From the NCBI GenBank assembly GCA_023418095.1, contig JAEZDL010000218.1, positions 1 through 11,835 on the forward strand: a stretch of 11,835 nucleotides of DNA. The letters run 5' to 3'. Positions 1-6,074 of this stretch are shown here, piece by piece (position 1 is the stretch's first letter; the number at the start of each line of letters is the position of its first letter). Both the position numbers and the translations under genes were made by a program. The notes beneath the pieces are model-generated. The model was given only the letters and a program-made list of their open reading frames with translations. It did no database searches and was not told where the DNA came from. The DNA comes from Bacteroidota bacterium (lineage in GTDB: Bacteria > Bacteroidota > Bacteroidia > Flavobacteriales_F > PHOS-HE28).

Positions 1-416
1 GCCGAGGACCACGCCGTGTGGGAGAGGAGCTGGCTCGAGTTGAAGACCTTTCTGTTCACCATGCCGGCAGGCAGCCAGAAAATGTTGAAGGCATCTTCGT
101 ACACATCCCCTGCAGGTGTTCGGAAATCCGTGGTGTAACTGCCGTTCGGGCCGGGTTGCGGCGCCGCGAAATCCTCGGTTACGTGCACACCCACCACCAC
201 TACATCCTCGCCATAGAGCTGTTGAAGACCTTGCGCAGTGCTGGCCGCTGCCGGACAGTTATTGCAGCGGTGGCCGGTGAAATCCTCCAGCAGCACCCGG
301 CGCCGCACCGATCCATCCACTGGCCCGCTGCCCGGTGTGCCGGGCGGGATCGGTTCATCGATCTGGTCGCAGCCCGCCAGGAGAAGGACCAGCATGGGGA
401 TCAAGATCCTTTTCAT
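1..416 (-). CDS. Omp28-type thioredoxin-fold lipoprotein (3' end outside window)
   Basis: The first 138 codons of a minus-strand gene are present; the rest lies beyond the left edge. The start is the ATG at 416, which gives a short lipoprotein signal: basic MKR, hydrophobic run, and lipobox LLAGC with the lipidated Cys at residue 16. The next residues (DQIDE) are acidic, which in Bacteroidota can act as a surface-export signal for lipoproteins (inference). After a Pro/Gly-rich linker comes VLLEDFTGHRCNNCP (about residues 41-55), the hallmark of Omp28-related proteins, a thioredoxin-like family with a CxxC pair (C51, C54). The following VVVVGVHV strand fits the fold. Omp28 proteins are known as outer-membrane-associated lipoproteins of Bacteroidota; their substrate is not established. 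The gene begins 3 bases after the stop of the barrel gene upstream, so the two are almost certainly one operon. Confidence 0.85.
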   Translation of the reverse strand, partial: MKRILIPMLVLLLAGCDQIDEPIPPGTPGSGPVDGSVRRRVLLEDFTGHRCNNCPAAASTAQGLQQLYGEDVVVVGVHVTEDFAAPQPGPNGSYTTDFRTPAGDVYEDAFNIFWLPAGMVNRKVFNSSQLLSHTAWSS

Positions 417-419
417 GCC

Positions 420-2189
420 TTAGAACGTACTTGTGATCGATAAGGTGAGGCCGTTGGCCGCAGGTACCGGCCTGCAAACCCCACCCACACAGAAGATGCC
501 TGCGCGCTGCCGGCCATAACCCAACTGGAAACGATTGCCGCCATGGATGTATCCCACCAGTCCGATCGGGTAATGGATCCGCTTTGGATCGACCTCGTAT
601 TTACCATCCTGCAGGAACGTATCATCGAAAGTGACGTAATTGTACTGATCCATCGCAGCGAGGAACCAATGTGGACTGAACGTGAATTCCGCCAGGGCGG
701 TCGCCCAGTTCCCTTGATCCTGCTTCGTGCTCAGGTGTTGCACCTCGAAACGCAACGCGACCCGATCGCTGATGTTATGCAATCCTTCCACAATGAACAT
801 GTCAGCATGAACGACAGGCTTCTGTGGCTTTCCTTGGATGATGTCGATATCGTAGGTGAGGTTGAGGTAGATCAGCGCCAGTTCCCAGGTCTTGCTGATC
901 TTCTTGCGCAGTTCCACGTTCAGGTCCTGGAAGAACAGCCGGTCTCCAGGCTGGAAGAAGTTGGTGGAATATCCGAGCCTGCGCGTGGTATCGTCCGCGA
1001 TCCCCAGGCGCAGCGTATCGATCGAGTAGGCCGCTGAGTAGTTCAGCGCGAGGCGTGTTCCGTATTTGCCGCCAAGTTTCGTCCCTTTCTTCCATTTCTG
1101 GAAGATCTCGCCCTGCATGGAGAATTCGCCGTTCGGCTGTGTGGCGTATGGATAGAGTGTGGCCGGAAGATTATAGGTGTGTTGTTTTGTGAGGGGCGGC
1201 AGGAAATTGATGTTCAGATCGAAAGGTGTTGGTGCGGTGCGATCGCTCTGGAAGAACATGTTATCAAGCGAATGCGCGCCCATGCTTACGCCGAAGCCCT
1301 TTATCGAGTAGGTCGCATTCACCAGCAATGCCTGGCCTGGCTTGTAGATGAAACCGTTCTGGCCGTTGGGATCGTTGATCTTGTGCGCGTATTCGGTGTA
1401 GATGTTCCAGGTCGGTGTGATGTAGTTCAACCGGAAGGCCATGGCGCCGACGTTCTCCGGCAGCACCAGCAATGGATCGCGATCCTCCTGGTATTTGCTC
1501 ACGAAACTTCCGCCTACAACGAGGTTCCCGGCTCCGGTCCAGGTGCTGTCCAGAAGTTCGTTCATGCTGAATTCCGCATCGAAGCCGCGCACGATGCCCG
1601 TTCCCTTCACGAAGCCATTATCGAAGCCGAAACGCTGCCGGCCCATGACACCTTTCAGGTAAACGCCCTTCGCCGGCTTGAACCTTACGCGGAAACCGTC
1701 CATCGCATTATCCACGCCGAGGTAGCGCTCCTCATAACTGCGGAAGATGAGGCCCTGGCCGAATTGCTCGTAGTAATTGCCCACCGTGATCTCCAGATCG
1801 TTCTGCGTGAAACGCGCATAGCGGAAACCAACGCCGGAACCCACATAAGGCTGGCCGGCGGGATATCCCACCAACGAAGGTTCATAGCTCTCGAACCGGC
1901 CGCCTGCCTGAAAATTCTTGTAACTGTAGGTGAGGTTCGCCCACGCGTTCACGCCAAGGTCCTGTGGCGGCACCACGGCGCCGATCGTTTCATCTTCATT
2001 GTAATACTGCGCATCGGTACTGAAGTTCCCGTGGAACTGTCCGGCATCCTGGGCCGAAAGACCGATCGGCAGCAACAGGGCAAGAATGGCCCCCTGCAAA
2101 GGCCGGGTGGATCGGAGCAGGGATCGAAGGTGGATCACGCCGGAAAGATCGCAGTCTTTCCCGAGATTTCCGCCACTTCCGTGCAGCAA
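420..2189 (-). CDS. Outer-membrane beta-barrel protein, DUF6029 type
   Basis: Predicted outer-membrane protein of up to 589 residues. The body alternates aromatic and polar residues in strand-like segments (for example LTYSYKNFQAGGRFESY and LEITVGNYYEQFGQGLIFRSY) and ends in Phe (SITSTF), as expected for BAM-assembled barrels. I recognise the N-terminal half as resembling the DUF6029 family of Bacteroidota; the function is unknown. The mature protein has only two cysteines, C567 and C572 (FCVGGVC), in the loop before the last strand. The ATG at 2189 leaves 17 residues ahead of the signal peptide; GTG at 2138 would begin directly at IHLRSLLRSTRP followed by a hydrophobic run and LSAQ, and I consider it the likelier true start (572 aa). 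A terminator hairpin sits just upstream, so the promoter must lie in or right after it, or expression depends on read-through. The Omp28-type gene follows 3 bases downstream. Confidence 0.85.
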   Translation of the reverse strand: MLHGSGGNLGKDCDLSGVIHLRSLLRSTRPLQGAILALLLPIGLSAQDAGQFHGNFSTDAQYYNEDETIGAVVPPQDLGVNAWANLTYSYKNFQAGGRFESYEPSLVGYPAGQPYVGSGVGFRYARFTQNDLEITVGNYYEQFGQGLIFRSYEERYLGVDNAMDGFRVRFKPAKGVYLKGVMGRQRFGFDNGFVKGTGIVRGFDAEFSMNELLDSTWTGAGNLVVGGSFVSKYQEDRDPLLVLPENVGAMAFRLNYITPTWNIYTEYAHKINDPNGQNGFIYKPGQALLVNATYSIKGFGVSMGAHSLDNMFFQSDRTAPTPFDLNINFLPPLTKQHTYNLPATLYPYATQPNGEFSMQGEIFQKWKKGTKLGGKYGTRLALNYSAAYSIDTLRLGIADDTTRRLGYSTNFFQPGDRLFFQDLNVELRKKISKTWELALIYLNLTYDIDIIQGKPQKPVVHADMFIVEGLHNISDRVALRFEVQHLSTKQDQGNWATALAEFTFSPHWFLAAMDQYNYVTFDDTFLQDGKYEVDPKRIHYPIGLVGYIHGGNRFQLGYGRQRAGIFCVGGVCRPVPAANGLTLSITSTF

Positions 2190-2200
2190 GATCAGAATGC

Positions 2201-2236
2201 TGAAAAAAGAAAAGCCGGTCGACTACGACCGGCTTT
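2201..2236 (-). terminator. Rho-independent terminator after the TlpA-like gene
   Basis: A perfect 11-bp inverted repeat (AAAGCCGGTCG at 2211-2221 and CGACCGGCTTT at 2226-2236) with a 4-base loop is followed, read on the minus strand, by TTCTTTTTTC. It begins 19 bases past the TlpA-like stop codon and ends 12 bases before the ATG at 2189 of the barrel gene. It should end most transcripts from the TlpA-like gene. Confidence 0.85.
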
Positions 2237-2255
2237 CGATCCATTTATAAGAGGA

Positions 2256-2753
2256 TCACATCTTGCCCGATACCTCCAATAGTTTTTTGTACAGCTGGTT
2301 CTCGTCGCCTGGTTCGTAATTGTTATGCTGCCACACGATCTCACCGTTGCCGTTCACTAAGAAGGTGTGCGGTATGTTGTTCACGTTCAAGGCGCGTTTC
2401 AGGTCGCCGTTCGGATCGAGGTACACCTCGTAATCCCAATCCTGGCCGTTCACGTAGGGCGTTACACGTGCCATGCTGCGCGCATCATCGATCGAAATGG
2501 CGATCAGCTTCACCCCGGTCTTCTCCTGCCATTCATCATACTGATCGGCGATGGCGGTAAGCTCGCGTTTGCATGGTGCGCACCAGGTCGCCCAAAAGTT
2601 GATGATGATCGGCTTGCCGTCGTTGCTGAAGTTCTTGGAATCGTACTTTTTACCATCGAGGCCCTGCACGGTGGCGCTGGGTATGCGCGTGGCGTTCTGG
2701 GCGAAGGAGCCGATCGAAAGGGCGATCAGGCAAAGCGTAAGAATGGATCTCAT
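2256..2753 (-). CDS. TlpA-like periplasmic thioredoxin-family protein
   Basis: Protein of 165 residues with a Sec signal (MRSILTLCLIALSIGSFAQ) followed by a single thioredoxin/TlpA domain. The active site is WATWCAPCKRE with C58 and C61, preceded by the usual IIINFW strand; the cis-proline region is NNIPHTFLVNGNGEIVW. Family members exchange disulfides or reduce thiols in the periplasm, for example in cytochrome c maturation or repair of oxidised proteins; the partner cannot be read from sequence. An upstream in-frame ATG at 2801 would add 16 residues (MLFGSPAFIFYSHHQQ), but that stretch is encoded by the terminator hairpin of the preceding gene and lacks sense as a signal peptide, so I choose 2753. 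Its neighbours are two more thioredoxin-fold exported proteins and a barrel with a Cys pair. No clear promoter is seen in the short upstream gap. Confidence 0.9.
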   Translation of the reverse strand: MRSILTLCLIALSIGSFAQNATRIPSATVQGLDGKKYDSKNFSNDGKPIIINFWATWCAPCKRELTAIADQYDEWQEKTGVKLIAISIDDARSMARVTPYVNGQDWDYEVYLDPNGDLKRALNVNNIPHTFLVNGNGEIVWQHNNYEPGDENQLYKKLLEVSGKM

Positions 2754-2770
2754 TTGCTGGTGGTGGCTGT

Positions 2771-2823
2771 AAAAAATGAAGGCCGGCGACCCGAAGAGCA
2801 AAGTTCGCTCCAGATCGCCGGCC
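2771..2823 (-). terminator. Rho-independent terminator after the T9SS redoxin gene
   Basis: A 9-bp perfect stem (GGCCGGCGA at 2781-2789 pairs with TCGCCGGCC at 2815-2823) encloses a 25-base loop that holds a small inner stem (GAGC 2796-2799 with GCTC 2807-2810). Read on the minus strand it is followed by TTCATTTTTT. It starts 13 bases after the stop of the 2837-4267 gene and ends before the ATG at 2753, so it separates the two genes. Confidence 0.75.
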
Positions 2824-2836
2824 CTGTCATTTCAGA

Positions 2837-4267
2837 TCAACGGGCGAGGGTGATCTTGCGCACAGCGCGCAGATCGCCTGCCTGCAGTTCCAATTGGTAG
2901 ATGCCGTTGGTGAGATCGGAAAGATCGAGCACGACCTGCTGTGCTCCCTTGCCGGCGATGTTGCCGGTGTGCACGAGCGAACCGATCGCGTCATAAACGT
3001 TCACGATCGCATTGTTGCCGGCTTCATTGTTCAACGAAACGGTGATGTTGCCCGTGGAAGGGTTCGGGAATACGGAAAGTCCTGCGCTCAGGGAGTTCTC
3101 CTCGATCGAAACAGGCATGCCGGTCTTGAACGAACGCTCATCCTCATCGGCGAACTGGCCGCCCTGCATGATCACCTGGCCATTCTCCTTCAGCTTGTAG
3201 AAGCCGTTGCCATAATCGCAGCAGATGCCATCACCATAAACATCGTAGATCTCGAAGCGGTAGCATTCCTGCTCATTCAAGGTCCAGGTGTAGTTGTAGG
3301 TCTGATTGTCGCCATACTGGCCTGCGGGATCTTGTTGTACCACCGAATTATTGGAATCGAAAAGTTTCCAGGTGGTCTCTTCACCGTAGTTGTCCGTGCG
3401 CAGTTCCAGCGTGATCTCCGTGGTCTCCATCGCACCTGCTACGATAGTGCTGTTGATGGAGTTGTTGCTGCCATCATCATCCTGATCGGTGATCTGGTAG
3501 GTGATGTTGTTGTTGCCCGGGGTAGGTTGGTATTGGGCTACTTCCACCGTGGTGACCCCGTACGTATCCAAATTGCCTGTCCATTCCACCGAACCGATCA
3601 CCGTGGAACCTACGCTCGCCTCGATCGTGGCGGCGGTGAGCGGGGTAAGGCCCAGGTTCATCAGGTTCACTTCCAGGCTCACCGTTTCACCTGCGCAAAC
3701 GCTTGGTGTGCTTGGATCGGCGATCAGGGAGGGATCGAACGCCATGCTGGCCACGGGGCAGTTGGCCTGAATGCCGTTCCAGAGCGAGGTTGCGGTCTGC
3801 TGGCCGACTTCCGTGATCACGCGGCTTGGGCAGATGCGGTAGATCGTGGGGAAGTAGGTGATCTGCAACAGATCGGCGATGTTATGGTCGTTGATGATCG
3901 GATACGGTGTTCCTTGCACCCAGTTGCCCTGTGTGGCCGAACCAACACCGTTCAATTCAGGCACGGTGGTGTCCTCATCCCCTTCAATGAAGAGAACGAT
4001 AACACGATCATCGGCCGTACCCGGACCATGATCCTCGAACACATCGCGCAGCGCGTGCGAATTATGATATGCCCAGCAGGGGCCGCACCAGGTGGCGGAA
4101 ACATCCACGATCACCGTGTATCCCTGATCGAGGTAGTCGTACAGGTTGTGCGTGTTGCCGTTGAGGTCGGTGCCGGTGAAATCCGGCGCGATGGTGCCAT
4201 CGGGCAACTGGGCCTGCATGCTTGCGGCCAGCAAGGCGGCACACGAGAAGAGTAACGTCTTTTTCAT
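2837..4267 (-). CDS. T9SS-secreted protein with N-terminal redoxin (CGPC) domain
   Basis: Protein of 476 residues in four parts. Residues 1-20 are a Sec signal (MKKTLLFSCAALLAASMQAQ). Residues about 21-170 are a thioredoxin/AhpC-TSA-like domain with VDVSATWCGPCWAYH (C61, C64) and a YFPTIYRI segment where the cis-Pro of the fold is expected. Residues about 175-275 resemble a CARDB/Ig-like beta domain (VCAGETVSLEVNLMNLGLTP). Residues about 283-371 carry YDVYGDGICCDYGNGFYKL, a motif common in secreted Bacteroidota proteins. Residues 398-476 are a type A T9SS sorting domain (VFPNPSTGNITVSL, VYDAIGSLV, LTNGIYQLEL). Such proteins cross the outer membrane through SprA and lose the tail. The in-frame ATG at 4294 would add nine residues (MFEPTKINL) before the signal; 4267 is preferred. 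It is probably its own transcription unit, given the hairpin after it. The function is likely thiol-redox at or outside the cell surface; the substrate is unknown. Confidence 0.9.
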   Translation of the reverse strand: MKKTLLFSCAALLAASMQAQLPDGTIAPDFTGTDLNGNTHNLYDYLDQGYTVIVDVSATWCGPCWAYHNSHALRDVFEDHGPGTADDRVIVLFIEGDEDTTVPELNGVGSATQGNWVQGTPYPIINDHNIADLLQITYFPTIYRICPSRVITEVGQQTATSLWNGIQANCPVASMAFDPSLIADPSTPSVCAGETVSLEVNLMNLGLTPLTAATIEASVGSTVIGSVEWTGNLDTYGVTTVEVAQYQPTPGNNNITYQITDQDDDGSNNSINSTIVAGAMETTEITLELRTDNYGEETTWKLFDSNNSVVQQDPAGQYGDNQTYNYTWTLNEQECYRFEIYDVYGDGICCDYGNGFYKLKENGQVIMQGGQFADEDERSFKTGMPVSIEENSLSAGLSVFPNPSTGNITVSLNNEAGNNAIVNVYDAIGSLVHTGNIAGKGAQQVVLDLSDLTNGIYQLELQAGDLRAVRKITLAR

Positions 4268-4335
4268 TAGGTTGATTTTGGTAGGTTCGAACACCCTTGA
4301 GGATCGGAAAAGGGAAGATCGGAGGGATCAGTGCC

Positions 4336-4368
4336 CTAATGTAGAAAGTGATCCGGCTTATTACAGAA
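4336..4368 (-). promoter_or_regulatory. Candidate promoter for the T9SS redoxin gene
   Basis: On the minus strand TACATTAG (4336-4343) matches the Bacteroidota -7 consensus TAnnTTTG at five of its six fixed positions, with TTCTG (4364-4368) about 20 bases upstream as a weak -33 element. It lies about 70 bases before the ATG at 4267. This is a by-eye match only. Confidence 0.3.
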
Positions 4369-4430
4369 GTTTGGGACCGGAAGATTGGGATCCTACCGAT
4401 CGGTATGAAAAATGCAAGTGGAATTCACCG

Positions 4431-4438
4431 TATATTTG
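4431..4438 (+). promoter_or_regulatory. Bacteroidota -7 promoter box for the small T9SS gene
   Basis: TATATTTG is an exact match to the Bacteroidota -7 consensus TAnnTTTG and sits 23 bases before the ATG at 4462, giving a 5' leader of roughly 15-20 bases. No convincing -33 TTTG is present at the expected distance. The box lies inside the in-frame extension from the ATG at 4348, which supports the later start. Confidence 0.5.
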
Positions 4439-4461
4439 ATCGGCTCTTCAACAGGCATTCA

Positions 4462-5223
4462 ATGGATCTACGATACGCTCTTCTTCTCTCGCTAACGCTT
4501 TCGATCGGCCTGCCTCTCGCACAGGGCCAGGGCATCGTTACACTCACCGATGAAATGGGTACGGTGGTGAACGGTACGGTGGTGATGGTGCCATCGCAAC
4601 CCAGTGATGTTCGCGATACGGTAAGTTTCCTCGCTGAATTGAACGGTTCCGCCACCACGGAGGTGAACCTTCGCCGGTACGAGATCTGGCCAGTGGAAGG
4701 TTCCGATAATTTCTTTTGCTGGGGGGTTTGTTATACGGCCCAGGGATCAGGCGAAATGCCCACGTGGGTATCGGTGCATCCTGTTACCATGGATCCTGGT
4801 ACCTCGTACAACAACTTCCATGGTTACTATGAGCCGCAGGGTAATGGTGAAACAGCCCGTTTCCGGTTCGTATGGTTCAGGACCGATGATCCGAACGCGG
4901 CTGACAGTAGCTGGGTCGATGTTGATTTCGGTGGGACCGTGGGCATTGAAGAAGATGCCGCTTACACTGCTTCGATCGAGACCTGGCCGAACCCAAGCAT
5001 GGGCAGCGATGTGACGATCTCCCATGATCTCGATCGCATCACCCCATCCACCGAACTGGTGATCTACACGGTGATCGGCGAACGTATATCGGCATTGCCG
5101 ATCCGCAACCAGCGCGGTACCACCAAGATCGCTGCGGGTTCACTGCAGACCGGCGTTTACTTCGCGAATATCGAGCAGGATGGGAACATCCTCGCCACCA
5201 AGCGTGTGGTGATCACCAACTGA
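4462..5223 (+). CDS. Small secreted protein with T9SS type A sorting domain
   Basis: Protein of 253 residues. It has a signal peptide (MDLRYALLLSLTLSIGLPLAQG), a beta-rich domain of about 135 residues, and a C-terminal T9SS sorting domain (about residues 171-253: ETWPNPSMGSDVTISHDL, VIYTVIGERI, LQTGVYFANIEQDG). The beta domain holds NFFCWGVCY (C86, C90, probably a disulfide) and the segments NFHGYYEPQGNG and FVWFRTDDPNAADSSWVDV. I have seen this kind of domain in other short Bacteroidota T9SS proteins, but no function is known; a binding or surface role is a guess. The ATG at 4462 is chosen over 4348 because it starts the signal peptide and follows a good -7 box. The stop codon directly abuts that of the convergent sirtuin gene. 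Confidence 0.85.
   Translation: MDLRYALLLSLTLSIGLPLAQGQGIVTLTDEMGTVVNGTVVMVPSQPSDVRDTVSFLAELNGSATTEVNLRRYEIWPVEGSDNFFCWGVCYTAQGSGEMPTWVSVHPVTMDPGTSYNNFHGYYEPQGNGETARFRFVWFRTDDPNAADSSWVDVDFGGTVGIEEDAAYTASIETWPNPSMGSDVTISHDLDRITPSTELVIYTVIGERISALPIRNQRGTTKIAAGSLQTGVYFANIEQDGNILATKRVVITN
4558..4585 (+). repeat. Short tandem duplication, 15-base period
   Basis: GGTACGGTGGTGA occurs at 4558-4570 and again at 4573-4585, in frame, giving the peptide repeat GTVVN-GTVVM in the secreted protein. It is probably a small in-frame duplication in a surface-protein beta strand. Confidence 0.5.
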
Positions 5224-5916
5224 TCAGCGCTCTTCAAGCAATTGGGCGGCCAGTTCGGGAACTCCCGTACTGGCCGTTCGTCTTATATGCACAACGCCGG
5301 GCCGTGTGATCGCAACCTCGTGCGGATCGATCAGGAAGATGCGGCAGTGTGCGGGCGCGTAATGGATAAGGCCGGCCGCAGGGTACACGTTCAGCGAAGT
5401 ACCTATGATCACGAGCAGATCGGCCTTGCTTACCAAAGCAGCCGCCACCGGCATCATAGGCACTTCTTCACCGAACCAGACCACATGCGGCCGAAGTTGG
5501 GATCCCATCGCACATCGATCACCGATCCGCAGTGACGTGCCGTTGATCGGAAGGATCAGGTTCGGATCTGCGCTGCTTCTTGCCTTCATGATCTCGCCAT
5601 GAAGGTGAAGCACACGGCTGCTTCCAGCGCGCTCGTGCAGATCATCGATGTTCTGCGTGATCACATCCACGTCGAAATGTCCTTCAAGATCGGCGATCGC
5701 GTGGTGGGCCGGGTTCGGAAGTGCTTGGGCCACCTGCGCGCGCCGCATGTCATAGAAGTGGAGCACAAGTGCCGGATCGCGTGCCCAGGCCTCGGGCGTA
5801 GCCACATCCTCTATGCGGTACTGTTCCCAAAGCCCACCCTGATCGCGGAAAGTGCTTATGCCGCTTTCGGCGCTTGCACCCGCGCCTGTGAATGCGATAA
5901 GCCGTTGCCGGGCCAT
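5224..5916 (-). CDS. cobB: NAD-dependent protein deacylase, class III sirtuin
   Basis: Cytoplasmic enzyme of 230 residues that uses NAD+ to remove acyl groups from lysines. Visible motifs are the NAD-binding FTGAGASAESGISTFRD (residues 9-25), TQNIDDLHERAG (87-98), the catalytic His in LHLHGE (H106), VVWFGEEVP (145-153) and GTSLNVYPA (172-180). FYDMRR supplies the YxxR pair (Y55, R58) that marks class III sirtuins (SIRT5, CobB), which bind succinyl or malonyl groups, so desuccinylase activity is likely. The structural zinc site of four cysteines is absent: the region 107-140 contains only C135. The start at 5916 (MARQRLIAFTGAG) matches the normal family N-terminus; an ATG at 6006 would add 30 unrelated residues. 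It is convergent with the T9SS gene, with no bases between the stop codons. Confidence 0.93.
   Translation of the reverse strand: MARQRLIAFTGAGASAESGISTFRDQGGLWEQYRIEDVATPEAWARDPALVLHFYDMRRAQVAQALPNPAHHAIADLEGHFDVDVITQNIDDLHERAGSSRVLHLHGEIMKARSSADPNLILPINGTSLRIGDRCAMGSQLRPHVVWFGEEVPMMPVAAALVSKADLLVIIGTSLNVYPAAGLIHYAPAHCRIFLIDPHEVAITRPGVVHIRRTASTGVPELAAQLLEER
5247..5276. terminator. Near-perfect hairpin at the convergent gene junction
   Basis: A 30-base inverted repeat: CGGCCAGT (5247-5254) pairs with ACTGGCCG (5269-5276), and CGGGA (5256-5260) with TCCCG (5263-5267), with one T-T mismatch and a tiny loop. It begins 23 bases past the stop of the plus-strand T9SS gene, inside the last codons of the sirtuin gene. 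The plus-strand sequence after it (TTCGTCTTAT) is only moderately T-rich, so function as a terminator is plausible rather than certain. Confidence 0.5.
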
Positions 5917-6074
5917 TGGCACAAGATAAGATCCAGTTTTATCCACACGAACAGGTTTGAAATGAACGATTCTCTTATTTTCGGCCCCGCCTTCAAAGAG
6001 ATCCACCGAATCCTTTCGCCCATCGCGCTACTTCTACCCTGACGTTTTAATTACTTATCTGCCCGAGGGACAGG
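5917..6074. promoter_or_regulatory. Divergent intergenic region between sirtuin gene and ruvA
   Basis: These 158 bases must carry the promoters of the sirtuin gene (minus) and of ruvA-sprA (plus). The segment around 6042-6060 is AT-rich (GTTTTAATTACTTATC), but I find no exact TAnnTTTG box on either strand at a convincing distance. GAGG at 6065-6068, six bases before the ruvA ATG, resembles a Shine-Dalgarno site, which is unusual in this phylum and may be chance. Confidence 0.35.

Noticed and set aside
1179..2282. A 367-codon open frame on the plus strand opposite the barrel gene
   Set aside because: Antisense to the barrel, runs through the terminator hairpin, and encodes no recognisable fold.
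2754..2801. N-terminal extension of the TlpA-like protein from ATG 2801
   Set aside because: The stretch is the terminator hairpin of the previous gene and would bury the signal peptide behind 16 unrelated residues.
2801..2808. GAACTTTG on the minus strand as a -7 box for the TlpA-like gene
   Set aside because: It is one base off the consensus, lies in the terminator loop, and has no -33 partner at the right distance; chance is likely.
2894..4255. A 453-codon open frame on the plus strand opposite the T9SS redoxin gene
   Set aside because: It is antisense to a gene with clear domains, has no signal or recognisable motif, and its composition looks like a reverse-complement shadow of a GC-rich gene.
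4348..4461. N-terminal extension of the small T9SS protein from ATG 4348
   Set aside because: It contains the TATATTTG promoter box and would place 38 residues ahead of the signal peptide.
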